Source: Acidobacteriota bacterium (GTDB lineage: Bacteria; Acidobacteriota; Terriglobia; Terriglobales; Acidobacteriaceae). From it: a stretch of 49,270 bases of DNA. The DNA is taken from the NCBI GenBank assembly GCA_021792135.1, contig JAJYVF010000035.1, positions 1 to 49,270 on the forward strand, written 5' to 3'. The notes under the pieces are model-generated. The model saw only the letters and a program-made list of their open reading frames with translations. It searched no databases and was not told the DNA's origin. This document shows positions 27,322-36,668 of the stretch, piece after piece; positions within the stretch are counted from its first letter, which is position 1, and each line of letters starts with the position of its first letter. A program made the translations under genes and the position numbers.

Positions 27322-27771
27322 CTACGGCCAGGAGGCGATCACGACCTCCTCCCAGGAACTCCAGAGCAGCCAGCTCCCCGCCATCAGCAGCAGAGGCGAG
27401 GTGAGGACACCGGCCACCCGCTGGTGGTAAATCAGGGAGCCAATGATGTGCATGCCCGCGTTGAAGAGCCCGACGATCAGCGCCAGAGGCAGGGCGACGA
27501 CGCGCAGCCAGTGGACGCCCTGGAAAGCAAAGGGCGAGAGCAGAAACAGCACCGTGATTCCGGCGGTCAGACTGCCGATCCAGACGCGCAGCGTGAAGAC
27601 CGGAACGGGCACATGATAGCGGCGACGGAGAGCCAGCGCGTTGGGATTGTAAAGGGTGAGGAAGTCGTGGGCGGCCTCGTCCCAGACGTGGAGAGCAACC
27701 ACCAGGACAAAAGCAGTCCACGCGAGGCCGAAATTCCAGTCGAGGGCATCGCTCGGTGTCCAGTTGATCAT
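27322..27771 (-). CDS. HXXEE-like integral membrane protein
   Basis: This 149-aa protein has four hydrophobic segments (about 13-28, 63-82, 89-106, 120-137) and the motif LHVWDEAAHDF near residue 27. This resembles the HxxEE-type small membrane family, in which conserved His and acidic residues lie in membrane helices, suggesting metal binding. It starts at the ATG at 27771, near the divergent M61 gene. Function is unknown. Confidence 0.65.
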   Translation of the reverse strand: MINWTPSDALDWNFGLAWTAFVLVVALHVWDEAAHDFLTLYNPNALALRRRYHVPVPVFTLRVWIGSLTAGITVLFLLSPFAFQGVHWLRVVALPLALIVGLFNAGMHIIGSLIYHQRVAGVLTSPLLLMAGSWLLWSSWEEVVIASWP

Positions 27772-27881
27772 CGGAGCACCTCTGGCCGGTAGTGTACCCC
27801 GAGGCCGGGTTGCGGAGCAGCCTCGCCCCAGCTTCGTTTGCGCGTGGTTACACTGGTGATTTGGATCGGATCAGGAGGAAT

Positions 27882-29774
27882 ATGCATTTTCGCTTCGCCC
27901 CGCTCTTCGGCCTTCTCCTGGCTGCCAGCCTTTCTCTTCAGGCGCAAAGCTCGGAGAATCCAATTCGGATCACCGCGGATCTGACCGATGCTCCGCGCAG
28001 GATCATTCACGCGGAGATGACGATCCCCGTCCAGCCCGGGCCGCTGACTCTGCTCTATGCGAAGTGGATTCCCGGCGAGCATATGCCGGATGGTCCTGTC
28101 GATAATCTGGCGGGGCTGTTCATTACGGCGAGCGGACAGCAGCTGCCCTGGGTGCGGGACGATCTGAACATGTACGCGATTCACCTCACCGTACCCCAGG
28201 GCGTGACGTCGCTGGATGTGAAGGATGATTTTCTGGCAACGGCGCCGCCCAGCGGCTTCTCTGCCGGAGCGTCCACGAGCGCGAATCTGGCGGTGCTCAG
28301 CTGGAACGAGGTTGTGCTGTATCCGGCGGGGCACCACCGGGCTGCGGACATTTTCGTCGAGCCTTCGGTCATTCTGCCTGATGGATGGAAGTACGGCACC
28401 GCACTCACCAGGACGGCGGAGAACGGGGGCAAGGTCAGCTTCCAGACGGTTTCGCTGGAGCAGCTCGTCGATTCGCCTCTGCTCACGGGGCGGTATTTTG
28501 TGGAGTTTCCGCTGGCTCCGGAGGTGACTCCGAAACATTACCTCGACATTGCCGCCGATGGGCCGGAGGATCTGAGGCTCAGCCCGGACACGCTGGCGGC
28601 TTACAGCAATCTGGTCCGCGAGACGGGGGCGCTCTATCAATCGCGCCACTACGAGAGCTATCACTTCCTCGTCACGGCCAGCGATCAGGTGGCGCACTTT
28701 GGCCTCGAGCATCACCAGTCGAGCGACGATCGCGTGCCGGAGAAGACGTTCGTCGATCCGAATCTGCTGCTGCTGTCCGCCGACCTGCTGCCGCACGAGT
28801 TCACGCATTCGTGGAACGGAAAATACCGGATGCCGGCGGGGCTGGCGACCGGCAATTACGAAGATCCGATGATCGGGAATCTGCTGTGGGTCTACGAGGG
28901 ACTCACGGACTACCTGGGCAATGTGCTGGCTGCGCGGAGCAAAATCGAGACGGCGGCGCAGTATCGCGATTACCTGGCGAGCACGGCGGCGCAGATGGAT
29001 TACCGGCCGGGACGGACCTGGCGCGATCTGCAGGATACAGCGACGGCGGCGCAGATCCTCTATGAGACGTCGGATGCGTGGGATAACTGGCGGCGAAGCA
29101 CGGATTATTATCCCGAGGGCGACCTGGTTTGGCTCGATGTGGATACCACCATCCGCAAGCTGACGCACGATAAGAAGAGCCTGAACAACTTCCTGGCGCT
29201 CTTCGAAGGAGCCGGCGGCAACACGCCCCCGAAGGTGGTGCCGTACCACTTCTCTGACGTAGTGAATACGCTCAATGAGGTGGTCCCCTATGACTGGGCC
29301 GGCTTTCTGCGGGAGCGCCTGACGAGCAGGTCGCCGCATGCGCCTCTGGATGGGATCGAGAACGGCGGCTACAGGCTGGCTTTCACCGATCAGCCGAGCG
29401 GCTATACCCAGGCGCGGATGGCAGCTACCGGGATCACGCCGGAGTGGTGGTCGATTGGTATCAACGTGGGCAGCGATGGGCGCATCTCGGACGTGCTGGT
29501 GGGATCGCCGGCCGACAAGGCGAAGCTCGGACCGGGGATGCAGATCATCGCTGTCAACGGACGGCAGTACAGCGGACAGCTGCTGAGCGACGCCATCGCC
29601 GAGGCGAAAGGGAACAGCGTGCCGATCTCCCTGATTGTGGCGAATACCGGGACCTATCGCGTGGTGGGGATCGATTATCACGGCGGATTGCGCTTCCCGC
29701 ATCTCGTGCGGGTGGATGGAACGCCGGACTATCTGGATCAGATTCTCAAGCCGATGACGAAGGGCAGCCGATAA
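27882..29774 (+). CDS. M61-family (glycyl aminopeptidase-like) metallopeptidase with PDZ domain
   Basis: The ATG at 27882 follows a strong AGGAGGA (27873-27879); earlier in-frame codons are rejected. The 630-aa protein has a signal peptide (FRFAPLFGLLLAASLSLQAQ). Its N-terminal beta domain contains LLYAKWIPGEHMPDGPVDNL. The zinc site is HEFTH (residues 305-309) with the third ligand Glu at 339 in WVYEGLTDYLG. A C-terminal PDZ domain (about 500-590) includes VLVGSPADKAKLGPGMQIIA. M61 enzymes remove N-terminal Gly/Ala and are periplasmic. The catalytic set is complete, so activity is expected. Confidence 0.93.
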   Translation: MHFRFAPLFGLLLAASLSLQAQSSENPIRITADLTDAPRRIIHAEMTIPVQPGPLTLLYAKWIPGEHMPDGPVDNLAGLFITASGQQLPWVRDDLNMYAIHLTVPQGVTSLDVKDDFLATAPPSGFSAGASTSANLAVLSWNEVVLYPAGHHRAADIFVEPSVILPDGWKYGTALTRTAENGGKVSFQTVSLEQLVDSPLLTGRYFVEFPLAPEVTPKHYLDIAADGPEDLRLSPDTLAAYSNLVRETGALYQSRHYESYHFLVTASDQVAHFGLEHHQSSDDRVPEKTFVDPNLLLLSADLLPHEFTHSWNGKYRMPAGLATGNYEDPMIGNLLWVYEGLTDYLGNVLAARSKIETAAQYRDYLASTAAQMDYRPGRTWRDLQDTATAAQILYETSDAWDNWRRSTDYYPEGDLVWLDVDTTIRKLTHDKKSLNNFLALFEGAGGNTPPKVVPYHFSDVVNTLNEVVPYDWAGFLRERLTSRSPHAPLDGIENGGYRLAFTDQPSGYTQARMAATGITPEWWSIGINVGSDGRISDVLVGSPADKAKLGPGMQIIAVNGRQYSGQLLSDAIAEAKGNSVPISLIVANTGTYRVVGIDYHGGLRFPHLVRVDGTPDYLDQILKPMTKGSR

Positions 29775-29804
29775 TGGCCTGGCCGGAAGCCGGAGCCCCA
29801 ACGG

Positions 29805-31328
29805 TCAGTTGGCGCAGGTGGCCGCGGAGTTCTGCTGCTGCGCGAAGGTAAGAAGAGTCTCGGCAGCCTGTTGTCCGGTGCGAATGCAGTCGGGAACGCC
29901 GATGCCCTGATACGCGTTGCCGGCAAGGGCGAAGCCCGGGAGATGGGCGACGGTTTCGCGCACCTGCTGCATGCGCTCAAGGTGGCCGACCCCATACTGC
30001 GCCATCGCCTTGCGCCAGCGATGAATGCGAACGAAACTGGGCTGGGCTCGGAGGCCGAGGACCTCGGAGAGTTCACGGAGCGCGGTTTCGGTCAGGGCAG
30101 CGTCGGATTCTTCGAGGAGACGGTCGTTGCCGGTACCGCCCATAAAACAGCGGAGCATGCCTTTACCGGCGGGCATGCGGCCGGCAAATTTCGCGTGGAC
30201 AAAGGTGCAGGCCAGCATTCTGCGCTTCTCTGTGGCTGGAACGAGATAGCCGAAGCCCGGCGGCAGGCCGTGCAGGCGTTCGATGTCGTAGCCCAAGTTC
30301 ACCGTGATCGAGGAACTGTAAGGAACCTCGGCGAGAAGATCGGCAAGCAACCGGTCAACGGGGCGAAGCAGGCTGGCTGCCGTCCAGGCCGGCAGGGCAA
30401 CGATCAGCCCATCGAAGCTCTCCTGGCCGGAGGCGGTTTCGAGGGTCCAGCCGCAGGAGTAGGTGCAGTCGGGTTTCGGATCTGTGCAGTACTCGCTGTT
30501 ATGAACGATGGAGCGGACGGGCGTGCTGAGGTGAATCGATCCCGGCGCAAGCCGGGCGGCGACGGCGTCGACCATCTGCTGCATGCCGCCGCGGAGAGTG
30601 GTGAAGAGGGATCGCGCCCGGGCGGCTTCTGAATTCCTGGACGGACGATTGGCGCCGGAATGGGGCGCCCCGCCCTTCTTCCTTGCCGCCAGCATGGCGC
30701 GGGAGAGGCTGCCGTGCTTCTCTTCCATCTCCACCATGCGCGGCAGGACAGCACGAACGCTAAGCTGCGAGGCGTCGCCGCCGTAGACGCCGGAGAGCAG
30801 CGGCGAGACCAGCCGGTCGACGGTTTCCTGGCCGAAATGGCGCCGGGTCATCGCGGCGACGGATTCATCTTCGGTGGCTGGGGCCGGGGGGAAGAGGAAT
30901 TCGCGGGCCATGCGCAACTTCGTCGACCAGGAGAAGAGCGGGGTCAGCGCGGTGGGGAAGAGCTTCGTGGGCACCATGAACATCAGGCCGTCCGGGAGCG
31001 AGATCAGGCGGTTGCGGACGAGGATGTAAGTCCTGCGCTCGGCGTCATTGGAGCCGAGCAGCTGGTCGCCGAGCCCGAGTTCGCGGCACAGTTCGGCGGC
31101 GGCGGGCTTCTCGGTCAGGAACGAATCGGGACCACCTTCAACGACGCAGCCGTCGATGGTCTCCGAGGCAACCACACCCCCGAGGCGCCCGGAGCCTTCG
31201 TACAGGTGGTATTCGATGGGCTGGCCGGAGCGGCGGGCCTTTTCCAGAGTCCATGCGCTGCTCAGACCGGCAATGCCACCGCCGATGATGGCGATGCGCC
31301 GGGTCGACGATTGAGGTTCTGACTCCAC
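29805..31328 (-). CDS. hemG: protoporphyrinogen oxidase (HemY/PPOX type)
   Basis: This 507-aa FAD enzyme oxidises protoporphyrinogen IX (or coproporphyrinogen III) in haem synthesis. The GTG start at 31328 has GAGG five bases upstream. The FAD Rossmann motif is IAIIGGGIAGLSSAWTLEKA (12-31). YEGSGRLGGVVASETIDGCV and EGGPDSFLTEKPAAAELCRE are the family hallmarks, and the C-terminus FALAGNAYQGIGVPDCIRTG is the FAD-closing motif. A lineage without Gram-positive features would normally use the protoporphyrin route, so the gene name is given for function. It lies 141 bp downstream of the radical SAM gene on the same strand. Confidence 0.92.
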   Translation of the reverse strand: MESEPQSSTRRIAIIGGGIAGLSSAWTLEKARRSGQPIEYHLYEGSGRLGGVVASETIDGCVVEGGPDSFLTEKPAAAELCRELGLGDQLLGSNDAERRTYILVRNRLISLPDGLMFMVPTKLFPTALTPLFSWSTKLRMAREFLFPPAPATEDESVAAMTRRHFGQETVDRLVSPLLSGVYGGDASQLSVRAVLPRMVEMEEKHGSLSRAMLAARKKGGAPHSGANRPSRNSEAARARSLFTTLRGGMQQMVDAVAARLAPGSIHLSTPVRSIVHNSEYCTDPKPDCTYSCGWTLETASGQESFDGLIVALPAWTAASLLRPVDRLLADLLAEVPYSSSITVNLGYDIERLHGLPPGFGYLVPATEKRRMLACTFVHAKFAGRMPAGKGMLRCFMGGTGNDRLLEESDAALTETALRELSEVLGLRAQPSFVRIHRWRKAMAQYGVGHLERMQQVRETVAHLPGFALAGNAYQGIGVPDCIRTGQQAAETLLTFAQQQNSAATCAN

Positions 31329-31469
31329 AAAAGCCTCAGGGGCTCAAGCCCATCTGGATTGGTGGCGGCCTCGGCACGACTCATGCTGTGCCCTGATACA
31401 AGGGGTTCGCGTTGAAGCCATTTTGCGACTCGTACGATCGAGCCCCGGGTGCCTGCTGTCCCGTGTCTC

Positions 31470-32696
31470 TTACGTGCGAGCGGCTTCTAACTGAATGAGA
31501 TCATGAGCGACGCAGCCAGGGGAAGTCTGCCGCTGCTCTTCGGCGGCAGGCTGGTAACCGCGCGGCTGATAGATGCAGCAGGGCTCCTCGGCCATGATGT
31601 CGCCGGTGACGGCATAGGCGCGGGCGCGGGATCCGCCGCAGATGTTGCGGAATTCGCAGGCGCCGCACTTGCCGCGGAGCTGGTCGGAGTCGCGGAGTTT
31701 TACGAAGATCGGCGACTCCTGGTAGATGTGTGCGAGCGTGTCGGTGTGCAGGTCGCCGCCTTCGATGGGCAGGAATCCGCTGGGATAGACCTTGCCGATG
31801 TGGGAGATGAAGACGAAGCCGCGACCGTCGTTGACGCGCTTGGTAGCCCAGCCGACGGCCTTGTCTTCGGAGCCGGTGCCGGGGTGGCTGGCCCAGCCGT
31901 GATGGCCTGTGGGGCGCGCTCCGGCGTCGTCGTGGATGCCGACGGTGGGACGCCCTTCCTTCATGCGCTGCTGGATGAGATAGCGGCGGTAGTGCATGGC
32001 TTCGGTGGTCTTGATGGCAAAGGGGACCCGTTTGGTAAGATCCCACATTTTGGCGAAGACGTCTTCGAACTCCTGGCCGGTGAGCAGGTCGGCCAGCTGG
32101 CCGCGCCCGACGGGCACGAGGAAGAAAAAGCTCCACATCACGATCTGTTTCTCGGTCAGCAGGACGGAGAGGCGGTCGAGGTCGGTGATATTCAGACGGC
32201 TGACGACGGTGTGTACCTGAATGGGGAGCTTTGCCTCGTTGGCCCAGTGGATGGCCTGAACGGTGCGTTCCCAGGTTCCGGGGATGCCGCGGATCGAGTC
32301 GTGAATTTCGGGGACGGACCCGTCGAGGCTCACGGCCAGGCGCGCCAGGCCGGAATCCTTCATCCGGAAGATTGCGTCGCGGGTGAGCAGCGGGGTAGCG
32401 CTGGGAGTCAGCGCCGCGTGAACACCCTTGCCCGCGGCATGTTCGATGAGCTGAAAAATGTCGGGCCGCTTCAACGGGTCACCGCCTGTGAAGACAAAGA
32501 GCGGCACCTGCAGGTCGGCGATCTGGTCGATGAGGTTCAGGCCCTCGGCTGTGGTGAGCTGGCTGGGGTGGGCCAGTGGCTGCGCGGAGGCGCGGCAGTG
32601 CTTACAGGCGAGATCGCAGGCCTGCGTTACTTCCCAGATGGCCAGGAAGGGCGCGCGGTCGTAGTCGAGGGATGTCATGGCCTGGCGGATGTCCAT
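31470..32696 (-). CDS. radical SAM/SPASM protein (TIGR04053-like)
   Basis: The start is taken as the ATG at 32696 (408 aa); the ATG at 32678 (MTSLDYDRAPFLAIWEVTQ) is equally defensible because homologs often start at DYDRAPF. The radical SAM cluster motif is CDLACKHC (C27, C31, C34 from 32696), with FTGGDPLKRPD as the SAM-binding GGE-like segment. The C-terminal half carries a SPASM-like auxiliary cluster set: CGACEFRNICGGSRARAY and EEPCCIYQP. I recall this pattern from a family of unknown function related to haem d1/AhbC-type enzymes. Its place before the porphyrin oxidase gene supports a tetrapyrrole role, by inference. A CRP/FNR-type site lies directly upstream. Confidence 0.85.
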   Translation of the reverse strand: MDIRQAMTSLDYDRAPFLAIWEVTQACDLACKHCRASAQPLAHPSQLTTAEGLNLIDQIADLQVPLFVFTGGDPLKRPDIFQLIEHAAGKGVHAALTPSATPLLTRDAIFRMKDSGLARLAVSLDGSVPEIHDSIRGIPGTWERTVQAIHWANEAKLPIQVHTVVSRLNITDLDRLSVLLTEKQIVMWSFFFLVPVGRGQLADLLTGQEFEDVFAKMWDLTKRVPFAIKTTEAMHYRRYLIQQRMKEGRPTVGIHDDAGARPTGHHGWASHPGTGSEDKAVGWATKRVNDGRGFVFISHIGKVYPSGFLPIEGGDLHTDTLAHIYQESPIFVKLRDSDQLRGKCGACEFRNICGGSRARAYAVTGDIMAEEPCCIYQPRGYQPAAEEQRQTSPGCVAHDLIQLEAART

Positions 32697-32729
32697 GACC
32701 CTAGAAAAGCAGGATTGGCATGGCATCGG

Positions 32730-32747
32730 ATGTGATTGAAGTCACAT
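32730..32747. promoter_or_regulatory. CRP/FNR-family binding site
   Basis: ATGTGA-TTGAAG-TCACAT is a perfect 6+6+6 palindrome containing TGTGA-N6-TCACA, the classical CRP/FNR-superfamily site. It is centred at 32738.5, 42 bp upstream of the radical SAM ATG at 32696. A class II activator position (-41.5) would put transcription start at the ATG itself. With the ATG at 32678 there would be a leader of about 19 bases. Confidence 0.75.
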
Positions 32748-32809
32748 GACCAGCGGGTAGCCTGTGGGGAAGAATTCTCGACTCGAGTCCGAATCGTGGT
32801 ATGCCGCGT

Positions 32810-32842
32810 GCCCCCCCGCCCAGCAGGCCTGCCGAGGGGGGC
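32810..32842. terminator. GC hairpin after the COG0523 GTPase gene
   Basis: GCCCCCC (32810-32816) pairs with GGGGGGC (32836-32842), with an inner palindrome GCAGGCCTGC (32823-32832) in the loop. It lies 30 bp beyond the stop of the leftward GTPase gene. No T-run follows on the minus strand, so it may act as a termination or RNA-protecting stem rather than a classical terminator. Confidence 0.4.
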
Positions 32843-32871
32843 GGATGGTGGTGTTCCTGGCCGGGTGTGGT

Positions 32872-33948
32872 TCAGGTGAACCGGGAGCCTGGTCCGAACG
32901 GAGCCGAAAGGCGTCGTTCGGGTCTGGGTGGCGCGGGGTGGAAGCAGGCAATCCGGGGCCTGTCCAGGGCCGCCTCCAGGCGGGCGAGATTTTGCTCGAC
33001 GATGCGCCGAACTTGCGCGGCTTCTCCCAGGGCTCGCAGATTGAGCAGCAGTTCGTGTCCCAGGGCCGGGGAAGCATCGAGCATACCTTCCACCTCAGGC
33101 TGCTGGCCGTTGGCACAGATGGCGGCCCTCACGAAGCCTGTCTCCGCCTGGGCAATGGCCTTGAGGTGGACGATCCCGATTCCAGCCGCTGTCAGATCGG
33201 CATCGAGCCGGTCCAGGAAGGGGCCCAGGATGAGGGCTGGAGAGGCGGGAACGCGAGGCGTAATGCCGACCTGCAAATCGAGCCAGGCAAGGGCGGCCTC
33301 GGCGCGTGCGTACTCTTCATAATCGATGTCCAGCGCGTGCGCCCCGGAAGACAGATCGCCGGCAAGCACCTCGTTCAACCATGCCGGAATCCCCTGACCG
33401 GTCTTTGCGCTGATCTGCCGCACACCATCGGTGCGGATTTCGGCCGGGGGCTGCGGGCAGATATCGGATTTGGTGAAGCAAATCAGGTCGGCCTCTTCCA
33501 TCTGCCTGCGGAAGAGATAAGAGAGATGTGCGTCGGCATTGTCGCGCAGCAGAGCCTCGGCCCGCTGCGGATCCACCAGCACGGTGAAAGGAGCGATGCG
33601 GAAGCCAGATCCGGATTCCTGCAGAGGCCGCAGAACGGTGGCTGAGAGATCCGTGCAGCTGCCTGCCGGTTCGGCGAAGATGACATCGGGGGCGTGCTGC
33701 CGCACCTGATCGATGACCCGCACCAGATCGGAGAATCTGCAGCAGAAGCACCCTCCCCTGACCTCTCCCCAGTCGAGGCCGTGCAGGGCCGCATAATTGC
33801 TGTCGACCAGAGCATCGCCCTGGTCATTCAAAATAATGGCGCTGCGCACACCGCGCCGCCGGAGTTCCTTCCCCGCGGCCAGCAGCAGGGAAGTCTTGCC
33901 CGCGCCCAGAAACCCACCCACCAGAACGATCCACGGTCTCGCGGTCAC
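32872..33948 (-). CDS. COG0523 (CobW/YjiA-like) metal-related GTPase
   Basis: The GTG at 33948 overlaps the stop of the GH116 gene (GTGA); this gives 358 aa. Upstream codons of the open frame belong to that gene's other frame. The P-loop is VGGFLGAGKTS (10-20) and the family metal-binding CxCC is GGCFCC (65-70). The Walker B/Mg region is DVIFAEPAGSCTDL, with the base-specificity motif TKSD. The C-terminal half is not the standard CobW_C form and lacks an obvious His-rich tail. Such GTPases deliver Zn, Co, Fe or Ni to enzymes. Its partner here is unclear: the coupled GH116 enzyme and the nearby formate dehydrogenase are the candidates. Confidence 0.85.
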   Translation of the reverse strand: MTARPWIVLVGGFLGAGKTSLLLAAGKELRRRGVRSAIILNDQGDALVDSNYAALHGLDWGEVRGGCFCCRFSDLVRVIDQVRQHAPDVIFAEPAGSCTDLSATVLRPLQESGSGFRIAPFTVLVDPQRAEALLRDNADAHLSYLFRRQMEEADLICFTKSDICPQPPAEIRTDGVRQISAKTGQGIPAWLNEVLAGDLSSGAHALDIDYEEYARAEAALAWLDLQVGITPRVPASPALILGPFLDRLDADLTAAGIGIVHLKAIAQAETGFVRAAICANGQQPEVEGMLDASPALGHELLLNLRALGEAAQVRRIVEQNLARLEAALDRPRIACFHPAPPRPERRLSAPFGPGSRFT

Positions 33949-36668
33949 GACCCCACCTGAAGCGCGAGGCTCTGGCCGGTGCTGATCGCGAGTCGATCGG
34001 TGAAGCGGAAGATCGTTCTCTGGCCGGATTTCTCGCTGCTGTGGGAAACCGACGTGCTCCCGATGCAGGCCGAGGTCACCGTGCCTGCGCCGCCGATTTC
34101 GCAGCTGTGGCAGGGAAGATTGCCGGCGAGAACCTCCAGCGTGAAGCGCGTGTCTGCTCCGGCGCTTTGGGAGGAGAACGTGCCCCACCCTGTCGCCGTG
34201 GACCAGAAGCAGCGGAAGTCGTCGTGCGGGATGCGGGGAACGGCCACAACGGCAGCCTGTTGTCCGTCATAGTCGAATCCGCTGAGGGCGACCACGCTGG
34301 ACCACGAGGCCATGGCGCGCGCGTAGTGATGGCCGCATTCAGCCTCATCCCAGGGGTTGCGTTTCTCGCCGTCATAGCGGGCGCGAATATTCCCGATACA
34401 TTCGACACCCTGCTCCGCCATACCCGAGTAAATCATCAGGGCCGCGGTCGAGTGCTCGAAGCCGGTCATCACTTCCGCGAAGTAGGGGAAGGGAAGACGC
34501 GGCCGCGTAGCTCTTCCATAATCGCAGATGACCATAGCGGCTTCGTCGTTCAGAGCGAAGGTTCGCTCGACGTTATCGTGGTCCGCCAGCGTGCGTTTGT
34601 AGTTATAGCTGTAGATCGAATCAAGAGTCCTGCGAACCTGATCCGCGGAAACCAGATCGCCGAGCCCTGCGACATGGGCAAGGTACTGCCCCATCAGCTG
34701 GTCGATCAGACACCCTTTGCCGAGCTGGAGTTGCGGGTCTTCAGGGTTGAATCCGCTGGTCCCGATGCGGAGACTGGGATGAATCTGGCTCATCGAAAAT
34801 CCCCGGATCTGCTGGATGTAGAACTCGGAGTTGAAGAGATTGGCTTCAATCCAGCCGCGGCCCTGCCTGAAGAGATTGCCGTACTCCTGCTCTGCTGCTT
34901 TGTCGCCCATGGCCACGGACATCTCTTGGCCGGCCCGCAACGCGCCGAGATAGTAGATTCCGCACAGAGGGTTGGGACCAAAGAAGGCCACATCGTAGGT
35001 GTTGTTCTGCACCCCTACGGCCACGCCGCTCTTAGCCGGATCCCACCCATCCGGCACCCAGGCGAAGGCCAGCGCGCGGCGCACGTGCGGCCACATCGTC
35101 TCGAGCCATGTGCAGTCGCCGGACAGTCGCCAGTCGAGATACGCATGCAGGATCTGACCCATGTGCCCGTCCGCGGCGATGATCTCGTCACGCTTAATGC
35201 CGTCAGGGAGCAGTTGCCGCGCATGAATACCGCCCTCCTCATCCTGGGAGAAGCCGAATGCCGCTTTGCGGAGCGACCGCGCAAAGGAGGGAAAGAGAAA
35301 ATTGGTCGCGGTTTCATAGCTCCACACATGCGTACAGTTGCCGTAGCAGCACCCCCGGGTGTCGTCGCTGCCCTCAAAGCCGTGGAATTCTCCATCCGCC
35401 GTGCGGAAACAGGTGGTGGAAGCCAGGGTCGAGAGGTTTGCGCTCGCGGCTTCCTTCACAACGTCCGGGATGGTGCTTTCCCGGAATGCCTTCACAAACT
35501 CGGCGGTCTTTTCTTCCAGCTGCTCCAGATTCTTTGCCGTATACGCCGCCGCGTCCCATGCGTCGCCGAATCGTGTCGCGTAGAAATTGCCGATCACCGT
35601 CTGCTCTTTGCCTGGCGGGGAGCTCCACCCGCACCACTCCGGAGTTCGATTGGGAAAATGCCATGCGAGCAGGAATGTGTAGTCGCCGGACTCGCCCGGT
35701 GCCAGAGTTCGAGCGACGCAGAGTGAGCCGACAACATTCCTTTCGGGCGATTCGGCACCCAGAGATCCGGCCGTGGAGAACGCGTCCCAGAACAGGAGCG
35801 GCGAGTTCCACCACGAGGCCTTTGGCCAGCCGCGCCAGTGCGTCATGCGCGCGCCCGGCTCGACAAGGGCTGACAGCGCGAAGGTTCCCCGCATGGGATC
35901 GCTGCCGGCCAGTCCCGGATTGCTCATCAGCAGCCCGGCGAGATTGCTTTCTGTGCGGTATTCGTTATTGCGCCTGTCCGCCGTCGCGGAGAGCCGGGGC
36001 GCGCCCGCCATGACGGGGTTATCGATGCAGAAGGCAAGGGAAGCTTCGACCGGTGCGGCTCCCGGGTTATGGAGACGATAGCGAAGGATCGCAACCGGCA
36101 GCCCGGAATCGTCGGGAGTATGAGGGATGAGGGGAGAAAACGCCTTCAGGCTCGCCTTGACCGGAAGCGCCGGATCTTCAAATTCGATATGGGCCAGCGG
36201 ATATTCACCCCGGAAAGTCGCCCCCCGCAGCCGGCTCAGCCCGGGGGCGTTCTGCCATCCGAGACCATCCTGGCCCTGATAAGGGGGCAGGATTTGCGCT
36301 TCGAGCACGCGAGCCACGGGAGCGGAGTTTCCTGCCCGGACCCAGATGGACGGAAATGCGTATGTGGGCGAGTAGCCCTGGTTGGGCCGGTTGAAAATCT
36401 CCCAGTCGCGCAGTTGTCCGCGCCCGCCCAGTCCCAGACTGCCGGCCCCGGCGCCGCCCAGGGGGAACGAGATCATCTTCAGCTTCGATCCGCTGAAGGT
36501 TCGAGGGAAAGAGATACCGTCGCTCGGGCCCGAGGCCGATGTGGTGAGCGGCGGCGCAGGCGAACCTGCCTGCTCCGCCTCGGCTGGTAAAGACCAGCGA
36601 CCGGCCTGAGTGGCTGCTGTAATCGCTCCTGCGGCCTGCTTCAGAAATCTGCGGCGAGGCACATTCAT
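33945..36668 (-). CDS. Tat-exported GH116 (GBA2/DUF608-like) beta-glucosidase family protein
   Basis: The ATG at 36668 has GGGAG eight bases upstream and begins MNVPRRRFLKQAAGAITAA, a Tat signal. The long open frame upstream of it is a shadow. The 907-aa protein has the N-terminal beta-sandwich (SFPLGGAGAGSLGLGGRGQL, RDWEIFNRPNQGYSP) and C-terminal (alpha/alpha)6 barrel of GH116. The barrel contains GEFHGFEGSDDTRG, NCTHVWSYETATNFLFPS and QNNTYDVAFFGPNPLCG; the Glu of FEG and Asp of TYD are candidate nucleophile and acid, by family analogy. It likely cleaves beta-glucosides or glucosylated lipids in the periplasm. It is coupled by a 4-base overlap to the GTPase. Confidence 0.9.
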   Translation of the reverse strand: MNVPRRRFLKQAAGAITAATQAGRWSLPAEAEQAGSPAPPLTTSASGPSDGISFPRTFSGSKLKMISFPLGGAGAGSLGLGGRGQLRDWEIFNRPNQGYSPTYAFPSIWVRAGNSAPVARVLEAQILPPYQGQDGLGWQNAPGLSRLRGATFRGEYPLAHIEFEDPALPVKASLKAFSPLIPHTPDDSGLPVAILRYRLHNPGAAPVEASLAFCIDNPVMAGAPRLSATADRRNNEYRTESNLAGLLMSNPGLAGSDPMRGTFALSALVEPGARMTHWRGWPKASWWNSPLLFWDAFSTAGSLGAESPERNVVGSLCVARTLAPGESGDYTFLLAWHFPNRTPEWCGWSSPPGKEQTVIGNFYATRFGDAWDAAAYTAKNLEQLEEKTAEFVKAFRESTIPDVVKEAASANLSTLASTTCFRTADGEFHGFEGSDDTRGCCYGNCTHVWSYETATNFLFPSFARSLRKAAFGFSQDEEGGIHARQLLPDGIKRDEIIAADGHMGQILHAYLDWRLSGDCTWLETMWPHVRRALAFAWVPDGWDPAKSGVAVGVQNNTYDVAFFGPNPLCGIYYLGALRAGQEMSVAMGDKAAEQEYGNLFRQGRGWIEANLFNSEFYIQQIRGFSMSQIHPSLRIGTSGFNPEDPQLQLGKGCLIDQLMGQYLAHVAGLGDLVSADQVRRTLDSIYSYNYKRTLADHDNVERTFALNDEAAMVICDYGRATRPRLPFPYFAEVMTGFEHSTAALMIYSGMAEQGVECIGNIRARYDGEKRNPWDEAECGHHYARAMASWSSVVALSGFDYDGQQAAVVAVPRIPHDDFRCFWSTATGWGTFSSQSAGADTRFTLEVLAGNLPCHSCEIGGAGTVTSACIGSTSVSHSSEKSGQRTIFRFTDRLAISTGQSLALQVGS

